Shown here piece by piece: positions 34,844-42,961 of a DNA stretch of 64,000 nucleotides (positions within the stretch are counted from its first letter, which is position 1; every line of letters starts with the position of its first letter). The DNA lies in contig JALFWW010000024.1 in NCBI GenBank assembly GCA_022786605.1, positions 1 through 64,000 of the forward strand, in the 5' to 3' direction. Source of the DNA: Clostridia bacterium. Lineage in GTDB: Bacteria > Bacillota > Clostridia > Lachnospirales > Anaerotignaceae. The translations under genes and the position numbers were made by a program. The notes beneath the pieces were generated by a model. It did not search any database, was not told the origin of the DNA, and saw only the letters and a list, made by a program, of their open reading frames with translations.

Positions 34844-35227
34844 TTAGATTTCTGCTTTCCACAGACCGTGCAGATTACAGTATTCATAAGCGGCTACTGC
34901 CTGTTCGCCTTCCGCCAGCGCAAAAACTGCTTCGGGAGCGCCTGTATGATCCAGATATTTGATCTGACCGCCATTGCTGGTTTCCAGATAGATCCATGCG
35001 ATGTGGTGTTCTTCCAGCATGGGGTGTGTCACTTCGCCGACTTTTACAGTCACTTTGCTGCCTTCCACCTGAACCACAGGAACGTGTTTTTCCCCTGCGC
35101 CATCAGATGTGTTCGGTTTTAATTCTGTCATTTTCTGACCGCAGCATACCACAGGTACGCCTTTGTCTTCTACCATGGTGATGATGTTTTTACAGTGTTC
35201 GCAAATAAAAAATCTTGGTGCCTTCAT
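34844..35227 (-). CDS. dfx: Desulfoferrodoxin (superoxide reductase)
   Basis: A 127-residue two-iron superoxide reductase. The N-terminal desulforedoxin domain binds one Fe through FICEHCKN and VVCCGQK. The C-terminal catalytic Fe site uses EKHVPVV, HPMLEEHHIAW and CNLHG (four His and one Cys). It reduces superoxide to peroxide, which rubrerythrin can then remove. AAGGAGG precedes the start. The flavodiiron fusion follows 126 bases downstream on the same strand, and a Crp/Fnr gene is divergent. Confidence 0.95.
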   Translation of the reverse strand: MKAPRFFICEHCKNIITMVEDKGVPVVCCGQKMTELKPNTSDGAGEKHVPVVQVEGSKVTVKVGEVTHPMLEEHHIAWIYLETSNGGQIKYLDHTGAPEAVFALAEGEQAVAAYEYCNLHGLWKAEI

Positions 35228-35346
35228 GTTGCATACCTCCTTGTGTTATAAAATACCCTTTACATATCTAAATTATCCTCATTTCTGAGGTTCTTTCCTT
35301 TGACTTTTCTATATGCTTATGATACCATAAAACCAACGGAAAATAT

Positions 35347-35360
35347 GTTGCAAATGCAAC
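35347..35360 (+). promoter_or_regulatory. Palindrome GTTGCA-N2-TGCAAC before the Crp/Fnr gene
   Basis: GTTGCAAATGCAAC, the same half-sites as at 29971-29984, sits about 18 bases upstream of the ATG. A possible -35 TTGACT lies at about 35300. It may be the operator of the Crp/Fnr protein or of the MarR protein encoded 5 kb away. Confidence 0.5.
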
Positions 35361-35377
35361 AGAAAAGAGGTTTTTTT

Positions 35378-36013
35378 ATGAATTTATTGGAAAATCCCCT
35401 CTTTGCCGGCATCCTGCCGGAAGAACTGGATCAAATGAAAACCTGTTTTGAAATGGAAAACCGCACCTTTCGGGAAAAAGAGGAGATTCCCATGGAAGGA
35501 AAAGTGGGCATCCTTCTTTCAGGCAGTGTTTCCCTGAACCGCCTAGGTGCCGATGGCAATCTGGATATGCTGGAATATCTCACAGACGGGGGGATCTTTG
35601 GCTCCTTCTTCTCTCTTTTTCAGGATGGGGGGGAAATCATCGCCCTGTGCGAAAAAGCCTGTTCCATTATATTCATCGACAACTGCCACATCACCAAACG
35701 ATGCAGCCGCGCCTGTCATCACCACAGCCAAGTGGTGGAAAACCTCCTTTCTCTTATGACGGAAAAAGTGCAGCAGCTCAGCGAAAAAGTGGAGATTCTT
35801 TCCCATCGTTCCATCCGGGAAAAACTCCTGTGCTATTTCCGCCTGCAAAGCATGAAATCGGGGAAAAATGAAATCCTCATCCCTTTTTCTTTCAGCGCCC
35901 TTGCCAATTATCTCTGCGTAGACCGCAGTGCCATGACAAGGGAACTGCGGAAAATGAAAGCCGATGGGCTGGTGGATGTGAACGGCAGACAAATTTATCT
36001 GCATTTCCTATAA
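35378..36013 (+). CDS. Crp/Fnr-family regulator, probably redox or nitrosative stress linked
   Basis: A 211-residue regulator with an N-terminal cyclic-nucleotide-binding-like beta barrel (VGILLSGSVSLNRL, DGGIFGSFF) and a C-terminal winged helix (LANYLCVDRSAMTRELRKMKADGLV). There is no N-terminal Cys cluster like that of Fnr, so iron-sulfur sensing in the Fnr way is unlikely. Cys residues at about 88-111 and the divergent superoxide and oxygen reductase genes hint at stress control of that operon. The ATG at 35378 has AGAGG upstream; the longer frame crosses the palindrome and promoter. Confidence 0.8.
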   Translation: MNLLENPLFAGILPEELDQMKTCFEMENRTFREKEEIPMEGKVGILLSGSVSLNRLGADGNLDMLEYLTDGGIFGSFFSLFQDGGEIIALCEKACSIIFIDNCHITKRCSRACHHHSQVVENLLSLMTEKVQQLSEKVEILSHRSIREKLLCYFRLQSMKSGKNEILIPFSFSALANYLCVDRSAMTRELRKMKADGLVDVNGRQIYLHFL

Positions 36014-36023
36014 ATCAGAAATC

Positions 36024-36059
36024 AAAAAAGGGCTTCGCTCCGGCGCAGCCCTCTTTTTT
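36024..36059. terminator. Terminator between Crp/Fnr and spoIIID
   Basis: A run of six A, stem AGGGCT facing AGCCCT with partly paired GC-rich loop, then CTTTTTT. It can serve the two convergent genes. Confidence 0.75.
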
Positions 36060-36117
36060 CGTTTTTCCCCAAAATTCTTTTCATCAGACAAAAAACATCT
36101 CCTTCCGGGAGATTTTA

Positions 36118-36372
36118 TCACTGCATCCGATGAAGATATTTTTCTTTTGTTGCCATACCGCCCCGAATATGGCGTTCCGCTTTATTGACCTCCAGCACAC
36201 GCCGCACAGACTTTGCCAGCTCTGGGTCGATCTTCTCCACCCGATCTGTGATGTCTTTATGTACGGTGGATTTGCTGATGCCAAATTTCTTTGCCGTCTC
36301 CCGCACCGTAGCGTTGGTATGGATCATAAACTGTGCCACTGCCACCGCTCGTTCTTCAATATAGCTTTTCAA
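36118..36372 (-). CDS. spoIIID: Sporulation transcription factor SpoIIID
   Basis: An 84-residue mother-cell regulator that tunes SigE- and SigK-dependent genes. The helix-turn-helix is ATVRETAKKFGISKSTVHKDI (about 22-42), followed by the basic C-terminal VNKAERHIRGGMATKEKY. Length and sequence are very close to the conserved family. It is a single gene with no mreB or spoIIQ neighbour in view. Confidence 0.95.
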   Translation of the reverse strand: MKSYIEERAVAVAQFMIHTNATVRETAKKFGISKSTVHKDITDRVEKIDPELAKSVRRVLEVNKAERHIRGGMATKEKYLHRMQ

Positions 36373-36805
36373 ACAAAAGCACTCCCCTGAGATATTCTTG
36401 ATTATCTATATGCAGACAGCCGCCAGGATATGAACACAGGCTTTTTCCACAGAAAAACCATGGGTTTTATGACATTTGCCCATATTTTTTCCTGTGGAAA
36501 ACAGCCATTCCTCTGGTTTTTTCCTGAAAATCCGCGGTTTCCCGCCAAAAAGCAAGATGATTTTTATAGTAATATTTTTTCTGTTTTGTTATTTTTTTAT
36601 AATGTATCATTGTTTTTTTCAATAAAAAATGATATATTTATTCACATAAAATCTTTTTCAGCGAAAATTATGTGAAAAAATGAATCGTTTATGCTAATGA
36701 TTATAAAAAATTATTGATTTTATCTATATAAATTTGCCAAAACTCGATTCTAAATGCCGCAAAGGATTTTTCTGCAGTTTGTAATATCAGAAAGGGGTAG
36801 ATACT
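36373..36805 (+). other. AT-rich intergenic region before the GH26-like gene
   Basis: About 430 bases with no credible gene and many A/T runs. It must hold the divergent promoters of spoIIID and the secreted protein gene. TTATTCACATAAAAT around 36636-36650 is a possible element, but I could not settle a clean -35/-10 pair. AAAGGGG lies in front of the ATG at 36806. Confidence 0.4.
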
Positions 36806-38416
36806 ATGAAAAAACAATGGAAAATCATTGGGGCACTGGGGCTTTCCCTCTCCCTTCTGATGAGCGGCACCGCCTTTGCTGCCCACCCGAAAGGATACTG
36901 GCCCTATCTGTCCGCGTTCAATCACGCAAAGACAGCCAACAATCAGGCACAGATGATCACAACAGGCAATCAACTGCTGCAGTATTATCAGAACCTGCCG
37001 CTGGATAAGGACGTTGCTTCCATCCGCTACAACGTCAACTACGCAAATTATCCCATTTATGAAAAACAGGGCAATTACACAAAAGCAAAAGAAGCATTGC
37101 AGCAGGTAGCCACCAACGGGGCTTATCTGGGCTTCAATGACGCGGTGACCATGGCAAACGAACGCATGCGGAAAATTTCTCCCAACGCCCAAGTTTACGC
37201 ACTGACAAACACTTCCGCGCCTTACTATGGCGCCAAACATGAACCCAAAAACGGCACATTATACGGTCGTGTATGGACAGAACAGAACGACAGCGCCGCC
37301 CGGAACGAAGCCATCGTTTCTTTCTACATCAATATGGGACAAAACGCCGCCGATTACGAACGGTTCATCGCGCCTTATGAAGGCGGCGACCATGTGATCC
37401 ACATCGCATGGAACTTCCCCGATGAAGGCAGCACTATAAACGCCATCAACAGCGGTTCTTATGACAGCAACATCCAACAGACACTCCAGTATGTGGCAAC
37501 CATCGACGCACCCGTTCTGCTGCGTATCGGCGGTGAAATGAACATCTGGCAGACCGCTACCACAGGGGATGCGTTCAAAGCGGCTTATACCCGCATCGCA
37601 AAACAGGCAAGAACCATCTGCCCCAACGCGGCACTGGTATTCTCCACCAACTACACCTCTCCTTTCGGCGGCAGTATGGAACCTTACTTCCCCGATCCTT
37701 CTCTGGTGGACTGGGTGGGCACTTCCCTGTACAACAATAAATATCAGTTTGCCAACAGCCCCACCAAAGGCGTGGACAACAACGAAATGTACTTCGGTAT
37801 CGGTGATTACGCGGACCCTGTGAAAAACCTGAGCCATACAGCGGATCTGGCGAAGAAATACAACAAACCCATCATCATCACCGAAGGGGGCAGCGGTTAC
37901 TACGCCTCCGGTTCTCCCGACCTGTCCGCCTTCGCCGCAGACCGCATCCGGGAAACATACACCACACTGAATATGGTTTATCCGCAGGTAAAAGCCATCA
38001 TCCACTTTGACCGCAGCGGCAATGGCTATGATTATACCCTGCAGAACAACGCTACTGTACAGGCAGCTTACAACAGCGCACTCAAATCCAATCCCACACT
38101 GCTTTCCAGCCCCAGCCAGACAGCGGCACAGTCCTTCAAGCCCCTTTCTCAGGTAAGCGGCGCAAACGGCGTTGTGACACTGCGGGCATACTGCGATGTC
38201 ATTGGTCAGCCTGTGACAGTGACCTATTCCGTAGACGGCAAATGGATCGGCACACAGAAAACTGTGCCTTACAACTGCCAGCTGGATACTTCCACACTGA
38301 CAGCAGGCAACCATACACTGAAAGTGGTATGCAGCGCACCCAACGGCTACAGCCAGACACTGAATTACCAGCTGACAAAAACAGCCAACGGCAGTGTATC
38401 TTTCAAACAAGCATAA
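36806..38416 (+). CDS. Secreted glycoside hydrolase family 26-like protein
   Basis: A 536-residue exported protein with a signal peptide (about 1-25, cleavage after AFA). Residues about 30-110 form helical repeat-like pairs. The central part (about 130-420) resembles a TIM-barrel of the GH26 mannanase type: VLLRIGGEMNIW supplies the likely acid/base Glu, and PIIITEGGSGYY the likely nucleophile Glu, each at the end of a strand. The C-terminal 110 residues form an Ig-like domain (VTVTYSVDGKWIGTQ). A cell-wall or spore-surface polysaccharide substrate is possible. It is monocistronic, with a terminator at 38429-38473. Confidence 0.6.
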   Translation: MKKQWKIIGALGLSLSLLMSGTAFAAHPKGYWPYLSAFNHAKTANNQAQMITTGNQLLQYYQNLPLDKDVASIRYNVNYANYPIYEKQGNYTKAKEALQQVATNGAYLGFNDAVTMANERMRKISPNAQVYALTNTSAPYYGAKHEPKNGTLYGRVWTEQNDSAARNEAIVSFYINMGQNAADYERFIAPYEGGDHVIHIAWNFPDEGSTINAINSGSYDSNIQQTLQYVATIDAPVLLRIGGEMNIWQTATTGDAFKAAYTRIAKQARTICPNAALVFSTNYTSPFGGSMEPYFPDPSLVDWVGTSLYNNKYQFANSPTKGVDNNEMYFGIGDYADPVKNLSHTADLAKKYNKPIIITEGGSGYYASGSPDLSAFAADRIRETYTTLNMVYPQVKAIIHFDRSGNGYDYTLQNNATVQAAYNSALKSNPTLLSSPSQTAAQSFKPLSQVSGANGVVTLRAYCDVIGQPVTVTYSVDGKWIGTQKTVPYNCQLDTSTLTAGNHTLKVVCSAPNGYSQTLNYQLTKTANGSVSFKQA

Positions 38417-38428
38417 TTTTGACATGCG

Positions 38429-38473
38429 AAAAGCCGGAACCGTCAAACAAAAACGACGGATTCCGGCTTTTTT
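38429..38473. terminator. Terminator between GH26-like and VOC genes
   Basis: Stem AAAAGCCGGAA and CCGTC facing GACGG and TTCCGGCTTTT (one bulge), followed by a T run. Usable from both convergent genes. Confidence 0.85.
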
Positions 38474-38475
38474 AT

Positions 38476-38928
38476 TTACAGCGGCTGCATCATTTCCAGT
38501 ATGATGCCGTCTGGGTCTTTCAAATAAAAGGCTTTGCTTTTGCCAAATCCTTGGTCTGTGAAATCGAAATACTGTGGTTCCGATAAGCACTCCACTTGAT
38601 GCGCCAGCAGATTTTCATAAACCGCATCAATATCATCCGTATAGAAGCATACTTCCGAAATGGAAGTGGCAAATAAATCCGGCTGCATGGGATGGGTTTC
38701 GTTGTCTGTAAACTGGATCAGCTCCACAGGAGGCGCCTCCACATTTTTGGAACCATTGAGATAAGCAACTCTGGCACGGCAATTTTTCTTTCCAAACAAT
38801 CGATCTGTTTCTTCTCCCGACATGAAAATTTCTCCTTGGAATTCCAATCCCAAAACATCTCTGTAAAAAGCGATGGCTCTGTCCATATCCGAAACAGTCA
38901 AGCCTACATGGTATATTCTGCCAATCAT
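38476..38928 (-). CDS. VOC-superfamily (glyoxalase/bleomycin-resistance fold) protein
   Basis: A 150-residue protein with two beta-alpha-beta-beta-beta modules: IYHVGLTVSDMDRAIAFYRDVLGLEF at the N-terminus and EVCFYTDDIDAVYENLLA followed by KAFYLKDPDGIILEMMQ at the C-terminus. His7 and the late Glu are possible metal ligands. The family includes glyoxalase I, dioxygenases and antibiotic-binding proteins. Substrate unknown. It is a single gene, separated from hsp20 by about 100 bases. Confidence 0.8.
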   Translation of the reverse strand: MIGRIYHVGLTVSDMDRAIAFYRDVLGLEFQGEIFMSGEETDRLFGKKNCRARVAYLNGSKNVEAPPVELIQFTDNETHPMQPDLFATSISEVCFYTDDIDAVYENLLAHQVECLSEPQYFDFTDQGFGKSKAFYLKDPDGIILEMMQPL

Positions 38929-39028
38929 TCTTTTTCCTCCCTCTTGAAACGATCATCCAGATAAAAAACAGGCGCGGTGCCCCTTTCACGAGAGTGCCGC
39001 GTCTGTTGTTTTTATCTCTTATTTGTTA

Positions 39029-39487
39029 TCAGCCTTCAATGGCGATCTGTCCGCTATGTTCCACCTGCACCGCTTCTTTTCTGGGCAGTGTCAGTGTCAG
39101 AACACCATCTTCATATTTTGCCTTCACTTCGCCGGGTGTCATATGGTCACCTACATAAAATGTACGGCGCATGGAACCGGTATAGCGTTCCTGCCGCAGG
39201 TAAATACCCGCTTCATCCTGTTCTTTGGTTTCTTCTTTTTTCACAGCGGCAATGGTCAGATAGCCTTTATCCAAATGGATCTGGATGTCTTCTTTCTTGA
39301 AGCCCGGCAGGTCCATAACCACTTCATAATTCTGGTCTGTTTTTCTGACATCGGTAAGCATCACATCTTTTGCGTGTTTGCCGTACAAAGGATTCATTTT
39401 CGCGAAAAATTCTCTGTCGAAAGAGGTGTCGGGCCAGTTTTCGTTGTCAAACAGGTTATCTCCAAAAAAGTTATGCATCATCATCAT
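39029..39487 (-). CDS. hsp20: Hsp20/alpha-crystallin small heat-shock protein
   Basis: A 152-residue holdase chaperone. The alpha-crystallin domain runs from about residue 45 (DVRKTDQNYEVVMDLPGFKKEDI) to DGVLTLTLPRKE near 135. The C-terminal tail lacks a clear I-x-I motif, ending with HSGQIAIEG. The promoter at 39623-39651 overlaps a CIRCE element, so HrcA control is likely, as described for hsp18 of Clostridium acetobutylicum. GGGAG lies nine bases before ATG. Confidence 0.93.
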   Translation of the reverse strand: MMMMHNFFGDNLFDNENWPDTSFDREFFAKMNPLYGKHAKDVMLTDVRKTDQNYEVVMDLPGFKKEDIQIHLDKGYLTIAAVKKEETKEQDEAGIYLRQERYTGSMRRTFYVGDHMTPGEVKAKYEDGVLTLTLPRKEAVQVEHSGQIAIEG

Positions 39488-39622
39488 AAGTCATATCTCC
39501 CTTCATAAAAAGACAGTCACATGTTTTGAATCAGCACGGTCGGAGAACTCCGAGGGTGTTGCTATGCTCTTTTCGGACGCGGGTACGGTGCCTTTTTTTG
39601 TACCTTTCCTTTGTTCGACTGT

Positions 39623-39651
39623 ATCTTAGCACCATTTGTTAGCACTGTCAA
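39623..39651 (-). promoter_or_regulatory. Promoter of hsp20
   Basis: On the minus strand TTGACA (39651-39646), 17-base spacer, TAAGAT (39628-39623). The -35 lies inside the CIRCE inverted repeat. Confidence 0.8.
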
Positions 39652-39665
39652 TAGTCGAGTGCTAA
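39639..39665 (-). promoter_or_regulatory. CIRCE element (HrcA operator)
   Basis: TTAGCACTG, nine-base spacer, GAGTGCTAA: this is the 9-9-9 CIRCE consensus with one mismatch (the last C of the first half is G). An extra half-site-like TTAGCACC begins at 39626. Binding of HrcA here would cover the -35 of hsp20. Confidence 0.9.
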
Positions 39666-39694
39666 TTTTTTTAAAAATTTTTTTGGGTTAAAAA

Positions 39695-39722
39695 AAAGCT
39701 TGAAAAATCAAGCTTTTCTCTC
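39695..39722. terminator. Terminator at the end of the arginase-family gene
   Basis: Stem AAAAAGCTTGA facing TCAAGCTTTT with loop AAAA, preceded by an A run that gives a T run on the minus strand. It overlaps the last codons of the gene. Confidence 0.75.
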
Positions 39723-40469
39723 ATTCCCCAATGCCATGAGGGTGTGAAGGAGTCTGCCATTGACGGAATCATCCTGCAAAATCACTTTATCATCGGCAGC
39801 ATGAAAAAGAGCATCGGCACATTCGCCGCAGATATCCGCCCCCAGCACCCGACAGCGGTGAAACAGTTCCGTAATGACATTCCGCAGCTGGGCAAGGGTC
39901 AGTGTACCCTGCTGCCAGTTGGTATGTACCTGCGAGGGCGAGAGGATATCCTTATCAATGGACAGATAGACAGGCAAATCTTTGGGGAAACAGCTTTCCC
40001 AGCGGTCACCTTGGGCAATCTGCCTTTCCTCATAAGCCACCATACGGCTGCGGTAAGGCTCCGGCACAGCTGCCACCAGTTCCGCATCCGCTCCCAGCAG
40101 CACCACTTTTTGCACATAAGGATTTTCCTCCAGCACTCCATTGACCCAGCATCCGCAGGACAGCAATTCCTGAAACAGAGGCGGCTGCATGTCCGGATGA
40201 TGGTCTGCCACAGCCAGCACAAAAGGCTCTCGAAGTTTTTCCGTCCACAGCTTCGTCATGTAATGATAATTGCCGGAGTCTATGAAATGGATGGCTTCCG
40301 CAGAAAAAGGGGCAATCTTCCGGCGCAAAGCCGCTTCTCCTTCCCCATCACAATAGCAGTTGGTGCCCTGTACATCTCGGCAGTCGATCCAGTGCACATG
40401 CACCCCGCCATAAAAACGCTCCTTTTCATAAATGCCTGTAAAATCCATAATGGTCACATCGGATTTCAT
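39708..40469 (-). CDS. Arginase/agmatinase-family (ureohydrolase) protein
   Basis: A 253-residue manganese ureohydrolase-like protein. Metal ligands are seen in ADHHPDM (D-x-H-x-D type) and SIDKDIL (S-x-D-x-D). The family His of the first metal site (GGxH) may correspond to FIDSGNYHY. It is shorter than arginase (about 300) and lacks the usual N-terminal GGDHS, so it may act on a different guanidino or formimino substrate, or be a deacetylase-like relative. A polyamine or arginine link with the pot and arg operons is possible but unproven. Weak GAAGGGAT ribosome binding region upstream. Confidence 0.7.
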   Translation of the reverse strand: MKSDVTIMDFTGIYEKERFYGGVHVHWIDCRDVQGTNCYCDGEGEAALRRKIAPFSAEAIHFIDSGNYHYMTKLWTEKLREPFVLAVADHHPDMQPPLFQELLSCGCWVNGVLEENPYVQKVVLLGADAELVAAVPEPYRSRMVAYEERQIAQGDRWESCFPKDLPVYLSIDKDILSPSQVHTNWQQGTLTLAQLRNVITELFHRCRVLGADICGECADALFHAADDKVILQDDSVNGRLLHTLMALGNERKA

Positions 40470-40515
40470 GAAATCCCTTCTTTCTTTTCCAAAAGGAAAA
40501 GGGAACTGTACTCCC

Positions 40516-40694
40516 TAGGGGCATCTTCATAAGAAAACAAAGAAAGCCAAAATCCTTATGATGACAAAGGATTTTGGCTTTCTTATTTTATGAAGATTTT
40601 CGTTGTTATGTTTTCTTATGAAGACAACCGTCGCAATTCCCCTTAAGAAATCAAGGAAACGAAAATCAATGTTTTCTTAAGGGGAATTTGCTTT
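40516..40694 (+). repeat. Family 1 repeat, copy E (full length, nearly perfect stems)
   Basis: All three stems are intact: outer arm TCTTCATAAGAAAACA with its exact complement, the 18-bp inner hairpin AAGAAAGCCAAAATCCTT, and the final hairpin AATTCCCCTTAAGAAA with its exact complement. Outside the element AAAAGGGAAC (40497-40506) faces GTTCCCCTTT (40700-40709), a 9-of-10 inverted match. Unlike copies D and F, this copy lies between divergently transcribed genes. Confidence 0.9.
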
Positions 40695-40986
40695 GTTCCG
40701 TTCCCCTTTGCCTGCCCTGAGCATACCACCAACGCAGACAAAATACAAGATACCTCATACAAAAAACAATATCCATCAAAAAAAGAAGATGCTTTTTTCA
40801 TAAATAAAAGTTTTAAAATGAAAATTCATTGTATAATTTTTTATTTTTTGCCAAGTTTTTGTTAAGAAAGCATTTATCATATTGTTTTTTATGTATGAAC
40901 TTCATATAATGAAAAACGTGGTTTTTTCCATTCTATTCCAGAAAAGGAAAAAACTACTCACAAGTTCGGAGAGGAGGTATTATTTT
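40695..40986 (+). promoter_or_regulatory. Upstream region of the first cstA gene
   Basis: AT-rich, no gene. Near its end a 5' UTR hairpin is possible (GTGGTTTTTTCC at about 40918 facing GGAAAAAACTAC at about 40946), then CACAAGTTCGGAGAGGAGG, a leader block repeated before the second cstA. A TTGTATAATT at about 40828 could contain a -10. Confidence 0.45.
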
Positions 40987-42471
40987 ATGACAACATTTAT
41001 AATCGGACTTGTACTTTTGATTGTTGGGGGTGCCGTATACGGAAAATTCGTAGAACACATTTTCCACCCCGACGACCGGCAGACGCCTGCCATCAAACAT
41101 CAGGACGGTGTTGACTTTGTTCCCATGAGCAAATTCAAAAACGCCCTCATCAACCTGCTGAACATCGCAGGTACCGGTCCTATCTTTGGTCCCATCCAGG
41201 GCATTTTGTTCGGACCCATCGCATTCATCACCATTCCCCTTGGCTGCGTCATCAGCGGCGCCACCCATGACTATCTCAGTGGTATGATGTCTCTGCGTCA
41301 GGACGGCGCACAGATGCCCGGCATTGTTCGCAAATTCTTAGGCAACAAAACATTCCAGGTATACAACATCTTCCTGTGCATCCTGATGCTGCTGGTAGGT
41401 GCTGTATTTACCTACACCCCCGGCGACTTGTTCGCAAACCAGATCGTTGGTATCGAAGGGGTCAACGTCTGGACATGGGTCATCTACGCTGTGATTCTGG
41501 CTTACTATCTGGTAGCCACACTGTTCCCCATCGATAAAATCATCGGCAGAATCTACCCTATCTTCGGTGCCATCCTGCTGCTGTCCGCAGTTGGTGTATT
41601 CTTCGGCATCTTCTTCAAGGGCTATGAACTGATGAACATTGACTTCTCCCATGGTCTGAGCGGTATCTTCAACGTATATCCTCTGTGGGACGCAGCCGGC
41701 AACACTGGCGCAGGCACACCTTTCATCCCTGTATTCTTCGTAACCGTTGCCTGCGGTATCACATCCGGTTTCCACTCCACACAGTGTACACTCATCGGCC
41801 GCAGCGTCACATCCGAAAAAGAAGGCCGTTTCACATTCTACTGGATGATGATTCTGGAAGGTCTCATCGCTATGATCTGGGCTGCAGCTGCTATGGGTAT
41901 CTATGATAAAGGTTCTGTCAGCGGCGCAACAGGCGTTGTTGGTGAAGTGGCAAAAGACCTGCTGGGCCCCATCGGTGGTCTCATCGCCATCCTGGGCGTT
42001 ATCGTACTGCCTATCACTTCCGGCGATACCGCACTGCGTTCCTGCCGTCTGATGGTTGCGGACTACCTGCACATCGACCAGAAAGAAAAAAGAAATCGTA
42101 TCATGGTAACACTGGGTATCTTCATCCCCGTGATCGCTATTCTGGTATTCGCGAAACTCAACGCAGAAGGCTTCAACATCCTGTGGAGATACTTCGCATG
42201 GGCAAACCAGACCATTGCTGTATTCGCGTTCGCGGCAATCACTGTTTACCTGTGTGCAAAGAAAGGCGCTCCCAAATATGCGTTCCTCATCTCTCTGCTG
42301 CCTGGTACATTCTATATCTTCATCATTTCTTCCTTCCTGCTGAGCCAGTCCATCGGTTTTGGTCTGCCTCTGAACGTATCTTACCTGATCGCAGGTGTTA
42401 TCGCACTGCTGTATCTGGTTCTGGTACCTCGCGCAGGGAAGAAATTCAGCAAAACGCATACAGAAGAATAA
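40987..42471 (+). CDS. cstA: CstA-family carbon-starvation/pyruvate transporter, first copy
   Basis: A 494-residue membrane protein with about 14 spans. The CstA pattern is clear: GTGPIFGPIQGILFGPIAF, SGATHDYLSGMMSLRQDG, and SGFHSTQCTLIGR. E. coli CstA and BtsT (about 700 residues) import pyruvate and peptides; this is the shorter form common in Firmicutes. The start is the ATG at 40987, nine bases after AGGAGG; 35 codons of open frame upstream cover the leader hairpin. A near-identical paralogue follows at 42962. No LytS/LytT-type two-component system, which controls btsT, is seen nearby. Confidence 0.88.
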   Translation: MTTFIIGLVLLIVGGAVYGKFVEHIFHPDDRQTPAIKHQDGVDFVPMSKFKNALINLLNIAGTGPIFGPIQGILFGPIAFITIPLGCVISGATHDYLSGMMSLRQDGAQMPGIVRKFLGNKTFQVYNIFLCILMLLVGAVFTYTPGDLFANQIVGIEGVNVWTWVIYAVILAYYLVATLFPIDKIIGRIYPIFGAILLLSAVGVFFGIFFKGYELMNIDFSHGLSGIFNVYPLWDAAGNTGAGTPFIPVFFVTVACGITSGFHSTQCTLIGRSVTSEKEGRFTFYWMMILEGLIAMIWAAAAMGIYDKGSVSGATGVVGEVAKDLLGPIGGLIAILGVIVLPITSGDTALRSCRLMVADYLHIDQKEKRNRIMVTLGIFIPVIAILVFAKLNAEGFNILWRYFAWANQTIAVFAFAAITVYLCAKKGAPKYAFLISLLPGTFYIFIISSFLLSQSIGFGLPLNVSYLIAGVIALLYLVLVPRAGKKFSKTHTEE

Positions 42472-42961
42472 TTGCATAAATATACATAAAATATCAACAA
42501 AATTCATCCTGATTTCTGACCGGGTCAACGCAAAATTGGCTCGGTCATTTTTTGTCCAGCGTATTCCTTATAATATCATGAAAACTCCCTTTGTTATTGT
42601 ATGTTTTGACGTATACTTTTTCAAATATTATTGTATACACCCAAATTTTACGTTATAATTGCACAATATAACCAACTTTTCTTCATTATGCAAATGTTTG
42701 AAATTCCTACCTCTTTTTTATGAAATCATACTTTATTTTGTCATATTTCATACAAAAAACAATAATTGGAAATAACTGTAAATTAATACAAATACTTCCT
42801 GCCATTTTCGTGATTTTTTAGATATTTTTTCATTTTTTTTGCATTTTATACTTGTAAAAAAAGTACCACCTCATTATAATTGGATGTGGTTTTAGGGAAG
42901 ATAAAAGTTCAGTCCCTAAAAAACTTTTTTTCACAAGTTCGGAGAGGAGGTATTATTTATT
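42472..42961 (+). promoter_or_regulatory. Intergenic region with promoter(s) of the second cstA
   Basis: 490 AT-rich bases without a gene. Two promoter-like pairs with 17-base spacing are visible: TTGTAT/TATAAT (42631-42636, 42654-42659) and TTGTAA/TATAAT (42852-42857, 42875-42880). A leader hairpin TTTTAGGGA facing TCCCTAAAA (about 42890-42922) is followed by TTCACAAGTTCGGAGAGGAGG, almost the same as before the first cstA. Confidence 0.6.

Noticed and set aside
32135-35122. 995-codon open frame on the plus strand, opposite the flavodiiron and desulfoferrodoxin genes
   Set aside because: It is the antisense shadow of two well-supported minus-strand genes. Its product is rich in His, Phe and Cys, without family motifs, and lacks a ribosome binding site.
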